From the IMG/VR virus record IMGVR_UViG_3300021597_000025, positions 1 to 38,755 of that record: DNA of 38,755 nucleotides; one strand, given 5' to 3'. Source of the stretch: a virus. How positions within the stretch are numbered: the first letter of the stretch is position 1; the number at the start of each line of letters is the position of its first letter. The notes beneath the pieces were generated by a model. That model did no database searches. It was not told where the DNA came from and saw only the letters and a program-made list of their open reading frames with translations. The position numbers and the translations under genes were made by a program. Shown in pieces: positions 1 through 9,200 of this stretch.

Positions 1-380
1 TGGCAATTCAATTGATGCAGACACGCTTTGGGCTGGTAACGTATAGTCAATGGCTGCACTGGCCATCAACGATGGCAATTCAATTGATGCAGACACGCTT
101 TGGGCTGGTAACGTATAGTCAATGGCTGCACTGGCCATCAACGATGGCAATTCAATTGATGCAGACACGCTTTGGGCTGGTAACGTATAGTCAATGGTTG
201 CACTGGCCATCAACGATGGCAATTCAATTGATGCAGACACGCTTTGGGCTGGTAACGTATAGTCAATGGCTGCACTGGCCATCAACGATGGCAACTCAAT
301 TGATGCAGACACGCTTTGGGCTGGTAACGTATAGTCAATGGCTGCACTGGCCATCAACGATGGCAATTCAATTGATGCAG
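1..380. repeat. 72-bp tandem repeat array, five units plus a 20-bp partial unit
   Basis: Units start at 1, 73, 145, 217 and 289; bases 361-380 repeat the first 20 bases before the sequence diverges. Units are almost identical. I see only two substitutions, at 198 (Ala to Thr in the minus-strand protein) and 295 (silent). Because 72 is a multiple of 3, copy-number change keeps the tail-fibre frame. Each 24-residue repeat also looks like two related 12-residue halves (SASIE..LPSL and SAAIDYTLPA). The array runs off the window edge, so the true copy number is unknown. Confidence 0.97.
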
Positions 381-1182
381 ATGCTACTAATTCTGGTAAT
401 GGCTCTGTCGTACTCGACTGTAATATGTCATATGGATTATTTGAAAGCTCAATGAGTTGAGCTTCTGTAAGTTCGTTAGTTAAGAATCGATATCCAAACG
501 CAAAAAAGTTAAGTTGACTATCCCACCCGTAATAGTGTTCCCAACTACTTTTCCGGCCAATAAAATTATGACTTGTTGGAGTGCCGGTTACTGAACCATC
601 AGAAAATGGGTTTCCATTAATCACAATTGATTGTTTAACACCATTGACAACAATTAGTGCACTGTCGTTTGTTTTATCTAGCTGCGCAGCAATTACTAAT
701 CGTGTTCCATCGGCAGGGGCTGTAAATTCAACTCGGGCATGATGGGATGATTTATTGTCTATTTGAATAGTGATTTGGTTTGTTGATTTAGTCCAATACA
801 CAACGAAACCAGCACCATAAATGAGATACTGATAGTTATTGCTGTTGGACTTAAATACACAATCAACAAGCCATATACGTGAATTGTCACGGTTATTGGT
901 TGCCCACGTATCATCTATGTTTGCAATAGTGCCATAAGTATTTGTTGAGCCATTACCGTTATCGGCAAGTAACATATCACCATCATCGACCAAGGCACCA
1001 TTGGTACCATAGGTCATGGATATATCATGATTATCTAGTAAGTCAGGGATTGTTAGAGGCTTATCGCCAACATTACCAGCATCAGCGATAGGAAATATTG
1101 CGTCAAACAGTGTCGCCGCTGGATTGTCACCATTGATAAAATATGGGATTTTAAGCTCTGTCTTACTAATAATAGCGGCCAT
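1..1182 (-). CDS. Tail-fibre-like protein with LamG-like domain and C-terminal tandem repeats (3' partial)
   Basis: The minus-strand frame is open from an ATG at 1182 to the window edge: 394 codons with no stop, so the C-terminus is missing. The protein begins MAAIISKTELKIPYF. Residues of roughly 50-250 are rich in beta-type, Asn/Asp/Gly/Ser sequence and end with a stretch (FGYRFLTNELTEAQL..LSNNPYDIL) like the end of concanavalin/LamG-type domains in phage tail fibres. Residues from about 274 consist of a 24-residue repeat (ASIELPSLMASA followed by AIDYTLPAQSVS) carried by the 72-bp DNA repeats. It starts 2 bases after the stop of the gene upstream and is last in the tail operon, where receptor-binding proteins usually lie. 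The LamG assignment was made by eye; the tail-fibre role is inferred from position and composition. Confidence 0.7.
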   Translation of the reverse strand, partial: MAAIISKTELKIPYFINGDNPAATLFDAIFPIADAGNVGDKPLTIPDLLDNHDISMTYGTNGALVDDGDMLLADNGNGSTNTYGTIANIDDTWATNNRDNSRIWLVDCVFKSNSNNYQYLIYGAGFVVYWTKSTNQITIQIDNKSSHHARVEFTAPADGTRLVIAAQLDKTNDSALIVVNGVKQSIVINGNPFSDGSVTGTPTSHNFIGRKSSWEHYYGWDSQLNFFAFGYRFLTNELTEAQLIELSNNPYDILQSSTTEPLPELVASASIELPSLMASAAIDYTLPAQSVSASIELPSLMASAAIDYTLPAQSVSASIELPSLMASATIDYTLPAQSVSASIELPSLMASAAIDYTLPAQSVSASIELPSLMASAAIDYTLPAQSVSASIELP

Positions 1183-1184
1183 AT

Positions 1185-1931
1185 TTAAGCTTCTACTATA
1201 TCTACTGTGAAAGGTACTTTGGTATCGCTAACAACTCTAAATTGTACGTGCTCGGTAAAACTTTGATTCAACACCACATATTGGCCAAGTTCTCCTTCGT
1301 CAATTTGCATGTAACCACAGCGAACTCCATTGTTAACGAAAGGCTTATCTACGCCACTGCGTTGTAACGCATAAACATCAAATCTAATATTTTTAGGCGC
1401 TGGAGCATCTAAATATACGAACACTTTCACTTGCTTATGAGTTTTTTTAGTAAAGTATTCTGCATTTTCGGGATAAGTCACACTTGTGGCCTGTTGCTCA
1501 CCTACTAATCGAGCTAATGCAACATGTTCAATGGTAACTTCTTCAAAACCAGTTGGCTTGCGTGCTGCATCTTCTATGATGTCTCGCATTGATTGCGTGA
1601 AATTATTCGTTGCTCCTTTAAAACTAACTAATCCTGTAAATACTTTTTGGGTCGTCTCGTCATTGATTGAAATTGGGTCTAACCCCTTAACCGTCATTAC
1701 ACTATGCATGATGCTTGCATAATATTTATCAATTGGCTGAGCATCAATGTCGGCTAATATCTCTTGTATCGCTAGGCCTACGCCATGATCAATATTGAGG
1801 TTAAATGCCTGGCGAAACGTAATACTGTCTATTTCACTCGGCAATGCTTTTAATTCATTGACTATGTCGGCATCTGTTTTAGCTTCAATGCCTAATTCAG
1901 AAATCTTGTTTGCAATAGCTTGAATATTCAT
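1185..1931 (-). CDS. Unknown tail-tip-region protein, 248 aa
   Basis: I do not recognise a family. The protein starts MNIQAIANKISELGIEAKTD. The N-terminal 130 residues look helical; the C-terminal part, from about residue 165, looks beta-rich (VKVFVYLDAPAPKNIRFDVYAL) and ends VPFTVDIVEA. It has no signal peptide or membrane segment. Its ATG overlaps the stop of the gene upstream (ATGA at 1928-1931), and its own stop is 2 bases before the tail-fibre start, so it is in the tail operon and probably translationally coupled. A structural or fibre-attachment role is likely from position only. Confidence 0.75.
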   Translation of the reverse strand: MNIQAIANKISELGIEAKTDADIVNELKALPSEIDSITFRQAFNLNIDHGVGLAIQEILADIDAQPIDKYYASIMHSVMTVKGLDPISINDETTQKVFTGLVSFKGATNNFTQSMRDIIEDAARKPTGFEEVTIEHVALARLVGEQQATSVTYPENAEYFTKKTHKQVKVFVYLDAPAPKNIRFDVYALQRSGVDKPFVNNGVRCGYMQIDEGELGQYVVLNQSFTEHVQFRVVSDTKVPFTVDIVEA

Positions 1932-2203
1932 TTTTTTACTCTCTTACGTTGTGAATCAGTTCCATATCGTGAGTATTCAAACGTTTCAAAACCCAGCGTA
2001 TTACAAATGAAACCATGCAGCATGCGATAATCTTTCGGTGTGAAATCATCACAATGTAGTGCTTCAACGTGCAATACACCATCTGTAATATTGATGTTTG
2101 CCACACCACTGAACTCTTCGCCATAAACTTGGGATTTACGTGCGATTATGCTCTTAATTTCGAATGTCCAGCCACCGACTGTGAACACATGTCCCTTTCG
2201 CAT
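1928..2203 (-). CDS. Unknown small protein in tail operon, 91 aa
   Basis: Short protein starting MRKGHVFTVGGWTFEIKSII and ending in a basic tail (SQRKRVKK). It looks like a small beta-rich fold followed by a helix. No family recognised. It lies 2 bases downstream of the preceding gene's stop and overlaps the next gene by 4 bases. Operon packing between tail genes supports a real gene. The competing 62-codon frame inside it is a shadow. Role unknown. Confidence 0.65.
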   Translation of the reverse strand: MRKGHVFTVGGWTFEIKSIIARKSQVYGEEFSGVANINITDGVLHVEALHCDDFTPKDYRMLHGFICNTLGFETFEYSRYGTDSQRKRVKK

Positions 2204-2205
2204 AA

Positions 2206-2631
2206 TTAGCTCACTCTTATGACATGCTCTTTATCGAGCACCAGTTCAGCATTGATTTTTTCGCGATGATGATTAATCGCTGCATTAGTTAAGCAGTAAT
2301 CAATCGGCTCAGTCACGATAAATGAGCCTTCACCATAGCCACTGACAACTGATAGCGCAGCATTGAGTTTGTGTTTGCCGTCTCTATCAACAATCGAAAT
2401 TTCCACGCGTTCAATGTTGAGAGATGGGTCGCTAAACGTCGCATTGAACTCGATTAAATCACCAACATCGGCGTGTGTTTTTGGCTCTTTAGTGTCAGGA
2501 TTCTTGATATAAACCGCAGTAGAGATAACAATGATGGGTAACTCGTCTGCTACAGTAACTGCACCTTTGACTGTAGAAATTCTTATGCCTTGCGATTCAA
2601 CGATGTCATGGGTTGTATCAGAAATACTCAT
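2206..2631 (-). CDS. Unknown tail-region protein, 141 aa
   Basis: I chose the ATG at 2631 because AGGAG lies 5 bases upstream; a longer frame could start at a GTG at 2637, but that lies inside the Shine-Dalgarno region. The protein (MSISDTTHDIVESQGIRIST) looks beta-rich, with alternating hydrophobic residues and phrases such as VGDLIEFNATF and IERVEISIVDRDG that resemble an immunoglobulin-like or carbohydrate-binding sandwich; this is impression, not a match. It sits between tail genes with only 8 bases to the upstream stop. Confidence 0.65.
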   Translation of the reverse strand: MSISDTTHDIVESQGIRISTVKGAVTVADELPIIVISTAVYIKNPDTKEPKTHADVGDLIEFNATFSDPSLNIERVEISIVDRDGKHKLNAALSVVSGYGEGSFIVTEPIDYCLTNAAINHHREKINAELVLDKEHVIRVS

Positions 2632-2639
2632 AACCACTC

Positions 2640-3020
2640 CTAGTAAGCAATTGCTTTAAGTGAACAAGTCGCGTTAACTAACGATAGTGCTTCAGCTTTC
2701 ATGAAAATTTGGACTTTGTGACATGGAATGAGCACGCTTCCTAGCGTAACTACCTGTCGGTTAATCGATGGCGTTGTCTGGTCGATATCTTCGTTGTAGT
2801 ATTGTTGCCCATCAATTAACACGCGAATCCCTTTGATGCGACTAGTGCCGGTACTTGTGTGATAGATATAGCAGCGAATATATTCGATCAGTAAGCCACC
2901 AAGCGATTCGACACTCTTGACTTCAACCCAATTTGAATCATTGCTGTTTAATGCTGACGCTACATCTTCAGAAACATCAATATATTGCTTAACTTTCTTT
3001 TGTCTGTTCAAGCTACCCAT
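2640..3020 (-). CDS. Unknown tail-region protein, 126 aa
   Basis: The protein starts MGSLNRQKKVKQYIDVSEDV and appears to be mostly beta structure (GGLLIEYIRCYIYH, RIKGIRVLIDGQQYYNEDID). No family recognised. Its ATG overlaps the stop of the pyocin-knob fibre gene (TAATG at 3018-3022), a pattern repeated throughout this operon. It may be a small fibre accessory, chaperone or tip protein; the sequence alone does not decide. Confidence 0.65.
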   Translation of the reverse strand: MGSLNRQKKVKQYIDVSEDVASALNSNDSNWVEVKSVESLGGLLIEYIRCYIYHTSTGTSRIKGIRVLIDGQQYYNEDIDQTTPSINRQVVTLGSVLIPCHKVQIFMKAEALSLVNATCSLKAIAY

Positions 3021-3979
3021 TAGAATTGCTCCATTAGTTCTGTGCCATTATGACTATGAAAAATGACTGTACCTTGTCCATGCAAATCTTGTGTTGTGTC
3101 ACTTGAACCGTTATGAATGTACATAGTTGTACTGCCTGTTAACGTGGTCTTTTTGGAAGTTGGATACGACACAGTCACCGTCAATGTACCCCCAGCAGGC
3201 AAACAACCAACTAAAGTTATAGTGCGCTCGTAGTCGCCGTACAATTGAATGATACAGTTTTTCTTCAACGCTAAATCAACCGAAAAGTCGCCATTCCAAT
3301 TGGAATATACGTACTGGGTATCATCTGCGCCAATTTCAGATGGCGTTGGCAGCGGATGATATGTGTCGTCAAACACACGCAACCATTCGCCCCATGTATC
3401 ACCATATCGACTTCGGTGAAAATACCCATTTTCGTTATAAGCATGATACGTTTGAAACGTCATAGTGCTGTCATTTGTTACAGTCAGTAACCCCGCGTAT
3501 GGGCACGGATAATTAGTGCCGTTCGACGCATAAATATTGGCGTGTTGCCTATACACACCTGTAGTCACATAGGTATTCAAGTCTTTATTGTCATTAATCA
3601 GCCCTTGAAATGTTACGTAGTCATCTTCTAGAGCGACGTTAACACCGAGTACTTGCACGCTTCGAAAATTAACATCTACTTCAGTTATATCTTCAACCGC
3701 AATCGCATTAGTCGCATTACGTATTTCTTCCGTCTGATTGCGTAAACCTTCCATGTATTCAGTCAATGCTGCAATATCAACATCACGAATTTGAATGATA
3801 TCGGCTTTAATCTGCGCTGCATCTTCGCCCGCTTGAAGCTGCGCATTAAACGCCAAGCCTAAGCTGTTGTTGCTGTCTTTTAACCAATTCAACTTACCCA
3901 AATAGCCATCGATTTGGCCGTGGGTACCGAAATCATTAATGGTAAACGACCATGCTACAGGTTCATATTGTTGCGTCAT
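3020..3979 (-). CDS. Tail fibre protein with pyocin-knob-type domain, 319 aa
   Basis: Residues about 50-95 are helical and probably coiled-coil. Residues about 133-204 match the pyocin-knob pattern seen in phage tail fibres: DLNTYVTTGVYRQ, then YAGLLTVT, MTFQTYHAYNENGYFHRS and GDTWGEWLRV. A linker with PLPTPSEIGA follows, then a beta-rich C-terminal domain of about 100 residues that could be the distal tip. The start ATG overlaps the upstream stop (TAATG). The likely job is receptor binding or carrying a receptor-binding tip at the end of the non-contractile tail. The knob is recognised by sequence phrases only. Confidence 0.78.
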   Translation of the reverse strand: MTQQYEPVAWSFTINDFGTHGQIDGYLGKLNWLKDSNNSLGLAFNAQLQAGEDAAQIKADIIQIRDVDIAALTEYMEGLRNQTEEIRNATNAIAVEDITEVDVNFRSVQVLGVNVALEDDYVTFQGLINDNKDLNTYVTTGVYRQHANIYASNGTNYPCPYAGLLTVTNDSTMTFQTYHAYNENGYFHRSRYGDTWGEWLRVFDDTYHPLPTPSEIGADDTQYVYSNWNGDFSVDLALKKNCIIQLYGDYERTITLVGCLPAGGTLTVTVSYPTSKKTTLTGSTTMYIHNGSSDTTQDLHGQGTVIFHSHNGTELMEQF

Positions 3980-4839
3980 TATGCTTCCACCAAGTGATAG
4001 TCACTCAAGAAATTGTTGTAAAAATTGCCTTCAAATTTGGGTAGTACTTCAAACTGGCATGCCATCGCATAGTGTCTTTCTTTTTGGCCTCCCGCTCCAG
4101 GAAACATAGATACATACCAATCGGTTGTTTCGTCTAGCAAGTTTATTGCGTTTACAAAATGAGGGCGGTCTTGTTCATTTAAGTGTTTTAAAGCGAATTT
4201 TAGTTCGCGCGGTTTAGCTGCTTTTTTACCGAATGCGGTACCGCCCATACTGCGCTTCTTTTTATTAGGGTTCGCTAACCATCCCATCGTATGGCCATAA
4301 GAAAAATTTACTCTTGGCTGCAATGCTCTACCAATATAAATCCTCGATAAATCAATAAAGCCTGGCACGTTATCAGGGTCGTTTAAAGTAATACGTACCC
4401 CGTGTGCTAATTGGGTATCAAACCAAATGTCGCTATCTTGGTATTTAGCGTCTACCGCCTTAGCAACAAGAGGATCAACTAACCACTCCAGTTCGCCCAA
4501 TGTTTTTTGCTCAATTGCTGGTTTTCCTGTTGGCCATAAATTATTTGAATCGTAGCCAACGTCTGTAAGCGCTGTGTCTTTAAATACTTCTATTCGCCAG
4601 GTACTAGAGCTACTCATATTATGACGACGTAACGCACAACCAGACAAAATACGCGGTTGTTGCCAAGTTAACGTCAACTGCACTTCATTGGTATTCGTTG
4701 AACGGTAATGGCGAGAATTGGAATACACCTGTAAATGACTTAGTGGTAATGAACCAACTTCGCCGCCCGCGATTAACGAAAGTTCGGCATCATCAAAATC
4801 GTTCACGATTAACATTCTTGCATTGGTCATTATCGCCAT
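3979..4839 (-). CDS. Tail tip/distal tail protein, 286 aa (putative)
   Basis: The protein contains TNARMLIVNDFDDAELSLIAGG, a central beta-rich part (VQLTLTWQQPRILSGCALRRHN) and a basic patch NPNKKKRSMGG. It resembles proteins found after the tape measure in Mu-like siphoviruses, but I cannot name the family. Two starts are possible: ATG at 4839 and ATG at 4830; the second gives the TAATG junction used by most neighbours. The gene is the second after the tape measure, so a place in the tail tip complex is likely. Confidence 0.7.
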   Translation of the reverse strand: MAIMTNARMLIVNDFDDAELSLIAGGEVGSLPLSHLQVYSNSRHYRSTNTNEVQLTLTWQQPRILSGCALRRHNMSSSSTWRIEVFKDTALTDVGYDSNNLWPTGKPAIEQKTLGELEWLVDPLVAKAVDAKYQDSDIWFDTQLAHGVRITLNDPDNVPGFIDLSRIYIGRALQPRVNFSYGHTMGWLANPNKKKRSMGGTAFGKKAAKPRELKFALKHLNEQDRPHFVNAINLLDETTDWYVSMFPGAGGQKERHYAMACQFEVLPKFEGNFYNNFLSDYHLVEA

Positions 4840-6242
4840 AATTCTAACGTTACCTCGCCATTTATTGGGTCGTCTGTCAGCGCTGTTACAATTGCTGTTT
4901 TCCCACTACTAAAACCGTAACCCCACGCGGTTACATTGATTTCATCGCCGAGTTCAAATAAGAATGGCGCACCGAATGCATTCACTTCGTATATCGTTCT
5001 TTTAACGCTGGCTGCGAGGGCTTTGCTACTTGCTAACGCTTGTGCATCTGTAAGCTCAACTAGGCACGTGTCAATCGTAATCGGCTGTGCATTGGGATAG
5101 TCAGGCAAGTCATTAACGGCTTCTACGCTTTGATACTTGTTGCTGAAAAGTTCCCGGGTCGCTGCGTCTATACTGCCTGCCAGAGCGCTACTTTGCTCAG
5201 TGTGGTTTTGGCGGTAATTAACGACTACCTTGCTAACAGGCTCTATCGTTTTTCTAATCCGTAAACCATTTTCTTGAATATCGTCAAGTGTGAGTTCTTT
5301 GGTAAAGCTATTGGTAAGTTCAGGCATAAGGCCAACATTAAATTGACCAAGACGCGAGTAATAATGATAGGCATTGCACGATGCACAAATTAAATCAATA
5401 AGGCCGCGAACTTTTTTGGGCTCCCGTTGATAAATTCCAATTTTAACGGTGGGTAATGACGACAAATCACCAATTTTTGTTTCGCTTGCAAAGCGGGTTA
5501 ACAACCACGAAATAACCTCTGCCGGGTATTGCAAATAATCACTTGGTTTTGCGCCCCGTACGTTGCAAGTAATTTTACCTGTTGGAGCTTGACTAAGGTT
5601 AAACGAACCATTGGCCACATCCTTAGTAAATGAAACAGATAAACCGTTATCTCGTACATCGGGTATATCATCAACCGCATCAAAATGGGCACGATATCGG
5701 TGCGTTGCCGCATCTTCAAGCACCGGCTCAATATTAAATACATCACCTACACACAACGGCTTGGCTTTGCCCTTGTTTGCACCAGTTGAAAATGTACCTG
5801 TATCGATCACCTTATCCAGTTTTAACGATGAGTCACGTGTTTCTATGCGAATCAAATCGTTTTGTGCAACAGCACGTTCTATCAACTGTTCACTTATTTG
5901 AATAAAGCTTGATAATGGCCAATCTTTGTCACCAATAAATAGCTCAACGGCTTGGTCAAAAACGTTGCCCGCAAGTAAGTCGTCTAACCAAGAGTGTGCA
6001 AATAACCCTAAAGTACTGCGGGCAGCACTTGTTCTACCAGTAAATATTCCCATGCGGCGGCTAAAACTTGGTGTATCCATCAGGAGTTCATCAAAAGCCT
6101 GATTCGCTGGCGTATCTTCAGGCAATGACGAATAAGAGTGCGTTCCAACATATGCTTGTTTGACACCACCATATAAATAGTTAATTTTGGCTAGTAAGCA
6201 ACGCTCTTGCCTCGGGTCTTTTAGCCATTGTTCAGGCGTCAT
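4830..6242 (-). CDS. Tail hub/tip protein, 470 aa (putative)
   Basis: First gene after the tape measure, to which it is coupled by TAATG at 6240-6244. It starts MTPEQWLKDPRQERCLLAKI. The mixed alpha/beta sequence without membrane segments contains FGAPFLFELGDEINVTAWGYG, a phrase like the beta-barrel found in tail hub domains. The size (470 aa) and place (directly after the tape measure) are those of the hub or distal tail protein in siphoviruses. No sheath, spike or wedge genes of a contractile baseplate were recognised nearby. The exact family is not identified. Confidence 0.68.
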   Translation of the reverse strand: MTPEQWLKDPRQERCLLAKINYLYGGVKQAYVGTHSYSSLPEDTPANQAFDELLMDTPSFSRRMGIFTGRTSAARSTLGLFAHSWLDDLLAGNVFDQAVELFIGDKDWPLSSFIQISEQLIERAVAQNDLIRIETRDSSLKLDKVIDTGTFSTGANKGKAKPLCVGDVFNIEPVLEDAATHRYRAHFDAVDDIPDVRDNGLSVSFTKDVANGSFNLSQAPTGKITCNVRGAKPSDYLQYPAEVISWLLTRFASETKIGDLSSLPTVKIGIYQREPKKVRGLIDLICASCNAYHYYSRLGQFNVGLMPELTNSFTKELTLDDIQENGLRIRKTIEPVSKVVVNYRQNHTEQSSALAGSIDAATRELFSNKYQSVEAVNDLPDYPNAQPITIDTCLVELTDAQALASSKALAASVKRTIYEVNAFGAPFLFELGDEINVTAWGYGFSSGKTAIVTALTDDPINGEVTLELWR

Positions 6243-9200
6243 TATGCGTGCCTCTGTAATTTTTCTAATTCATCGAATTGACGTTCGATCGTCGTATTTC
6301 CGTCAATGATTGATTTTTTCAGTGCATTTAATTCTGTTTGTGACTGCTTTGAGTGTTCTTCTGCCTGAATGGCGCGCTGTTCCATCAATTGCAATTGCTT
6401 CTTATTGGCACTGTTCATCGCCTTCATTTCAGCCAGCATGGCGTCATTCGTATTTTCTGTTGGTTTTGGCGGATGGATAAATGGCGTTGTTATTTTAATA
6501 ATGGGTTGAGAATTCGTTTTAGCGGCAATCACATCAAGTATTGCGTTTTGTTGTGCCAAAATATTGTTTGTGGCCTGAATGGCAGATGTCTGACTGACTA
6601 ATTCTGCCTGTAATAATGCAGTATCATTGGCTAATTGTTCATTCAAGGCAACCATCGCCAAATCAAACTCGCTCTCGCTTTGGGCTTCAAGTTCCGCGGT
6701 TAGTTCTTTCAGTTCGAGTAATTTTTCAATCGTAGATTGTTGTAGAGTTTCTACCGCTTCATTGTGTTTTGAAATGGCAGCAGGTACAGGCGGTGCAATA
6801 GGTTTACCTGGCGCTGAAACTTGCTGATTGCCAATTGTGTTGTAAGCATCATAAACACGGTCAAAAATGGCTGTGAATTGATCACTGCTCGCATAAAAGC
6901 TTTGTGCTTCTTTTAAGTAGTTACCGCCAGCATTCGACAATTGACTTATCGCATCAGCATCACCTGCGTTTGCGCGAGCTAATATGCTGTTGAATTGGCT
7001 TTGCGCTTCATCAAATCGTTGTTGATTGGTCAAGGGGGAGAAATCTGAAAGCAGCAAGTCATCAGCCGCTTGTTTTAGTGATTCAATGACCTGACGAATG
7101 CTGTTGTAAGCATCCAACTCTAGCTGGTAACGATCGTTTATTTGTGCAACTTGGTTATCATAGGCAGCTTGAGCAGCGTCACGCGCTGCGTTGAGTTTAT
7201 TTAGCTCGGCATTGTATTTGTCGTTATAAGCTTGCTCCAAATTACTTATGTTCGTAATTTGGTCTTCAATGCTGCCTTGGCCAATTAAATCAGTAAAGTT
7301 AGCTATTTGCCCCGACTGATAACCGACTTCATTCCAATTAGAACCTTGTCGACGTATCGCTAGAATACTGTTACTTAAGCTTGCACCAAGCGTTGCAAAC
7401 GACTGCTTAAGTCTATCGCTATCGGCTACTAGCTGATCTACCGAACGTTGATAGGTGTTATTGATATTAGCTAAAGCGTCATCAACAATTGCTTGGCGTT
7501 TTTTAGCATAAAGTTCTTCGAGTAAAGCGGTATCGGCACCAAGGGCTTCAGCTTCTGCGCGATAATCGTCAAACTCCTGTTGTAAATTCAATAACTGCTC
7601 TTGCACAGGGGTCATATCCATACGCGCAATTTGCTCAGCAAAGCTCTGAGTAAAATCAGCTCTCGCTTCTGCTAATTCCAATTCAGCTTTAGCCGCTTTC
7701 TCGGTTTGTTCCAGGTTCTTTTCAAGTTGATCATAATATTGGTCAAGCGAGCCAACCATGCCCATTAAAGAGGCATACAGCGACTGACCTGCTTCAGTGG
7801 TTAAATCAATCCCCGTAAGCAATAGCTTAAACTCGTCGCGGGTGGTAGGCAAAGTTTGCTCTAATCCAGAAAACAAGCTACTTAGTTGGTTTTCAAGATA
7901 GGTAAATTGTTCTTCGTCGGTTAAAAATTCATTATAGTAGGTATTGGTGTATTCTCTGAAGTTTTCTAGCCCACCCATTAAACCAATAATTGACTGAGCA
8001 ATATCGGTCTGCACTTCTTTGGATATATCGCCAAAGCGTGACAACTGGTGTCCCATTGCTTCAACCGCGCCGTTAAATATCGCTTGTTCCTGCGCAACTC
8101 GAACGAGTGTTTCATATAACCCTTCGCCTACCTGCTGGTACTTGGCGATTTGCGGTACCATATATTGCACCATTAAATCGGCTTGTTGCGACACCATCGC
8201 TTGCAATGCTTGTTCGATTTCATCGCCTGTCATGTCTTTAAATGACATTTTCGGAATATTGATTTTGAAATTCTCTAAGCTTCTCGTTGCCCCGTCTGTT
8301 AAACCGTTAGTAAACGCATCAAAATATTCATCTAAGTGCGAAAACTCAGTATTCTTGTATTTGTCTTCGCCGTAAGCAAGGTCAAATATACTTGCTCTAA
8401 AGTTTTGTGTTTCTTTGGCAATTTCTAGCCCGAGAATGTCTATTGCTTCATTGGTGCTGTTGGCAATGTCTTTGAATATTAGTGCCAAACTGATACCAAA
8501 GCTGGTATCCAAATTTTCGTATTCCGTACCGGTTTTCGAACTTGATTTTAGTCCCCACCAGCTCGATTTTTTGGTTTTGATGTCAAAGTACGCTTGTGCA
8601 TCGACTAAGCCACTTTCAATGATCTCACCTAACGTTTGGCCAACTATTGAAATACCTGAATCGATGAGTGATTTTTTAGTCTTCGAAAAACTACCAACAA
8701 TACCAGATACAATACCCGTTGGATCGAGTGAGCTCAGCAATCCGTTATCATCAAGCCAGACATTACCAGTGCCTGTTTTAACTGTGCCTAATTGTCCTCC
8801 ATAATTGTCCTCGTCAAACGTACCAAAACTGCCAATTAACCCAACAGCCAATTGGGTAATATTGCGATTCAAACTATTTAGTGACGCATTCATTTGTTGT
8901 AGTTCTGCGTACTTTTTAAGTTCTAATTCTTCAGCACGTTCAAAGCTGTTGAGCACAGAATTAGATACTGCATCACTATCACCAAACACAGTGCCAGTTC
9001 CTTGGCTGCTTTGACGGTCAGCAGCAGTATTGCCACCACCAGCTCCCGAACTAAAACCAATTCCTGCGGCACCTAATACGCCAGCCATTAATGCTGCCAT
9101 TGCTAGTACCCGCGCGGGAGCGGTGTATGGGTCACCGCTGGTACCCGCATTGGTGATTGATTCAGTCGCATTTAAAATTGATTTTTCAATACTTAAAACC

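Noticed and set aside
1-380. CRISPR array
   Set aside because: The repeats are directly adjacent 72-bp units without spacers and code in frame; no cas genes are present.
12-455. Plus-strand 147-codon ORF made of 24-residue repeats
   Set aside because: It is the antisense reading of the repeat array. The minus-strand frame continues uninterrupted from a gene start at 1182 with sensible LamG-like protein; the plus frame has no ribosome site and ends just after the array.
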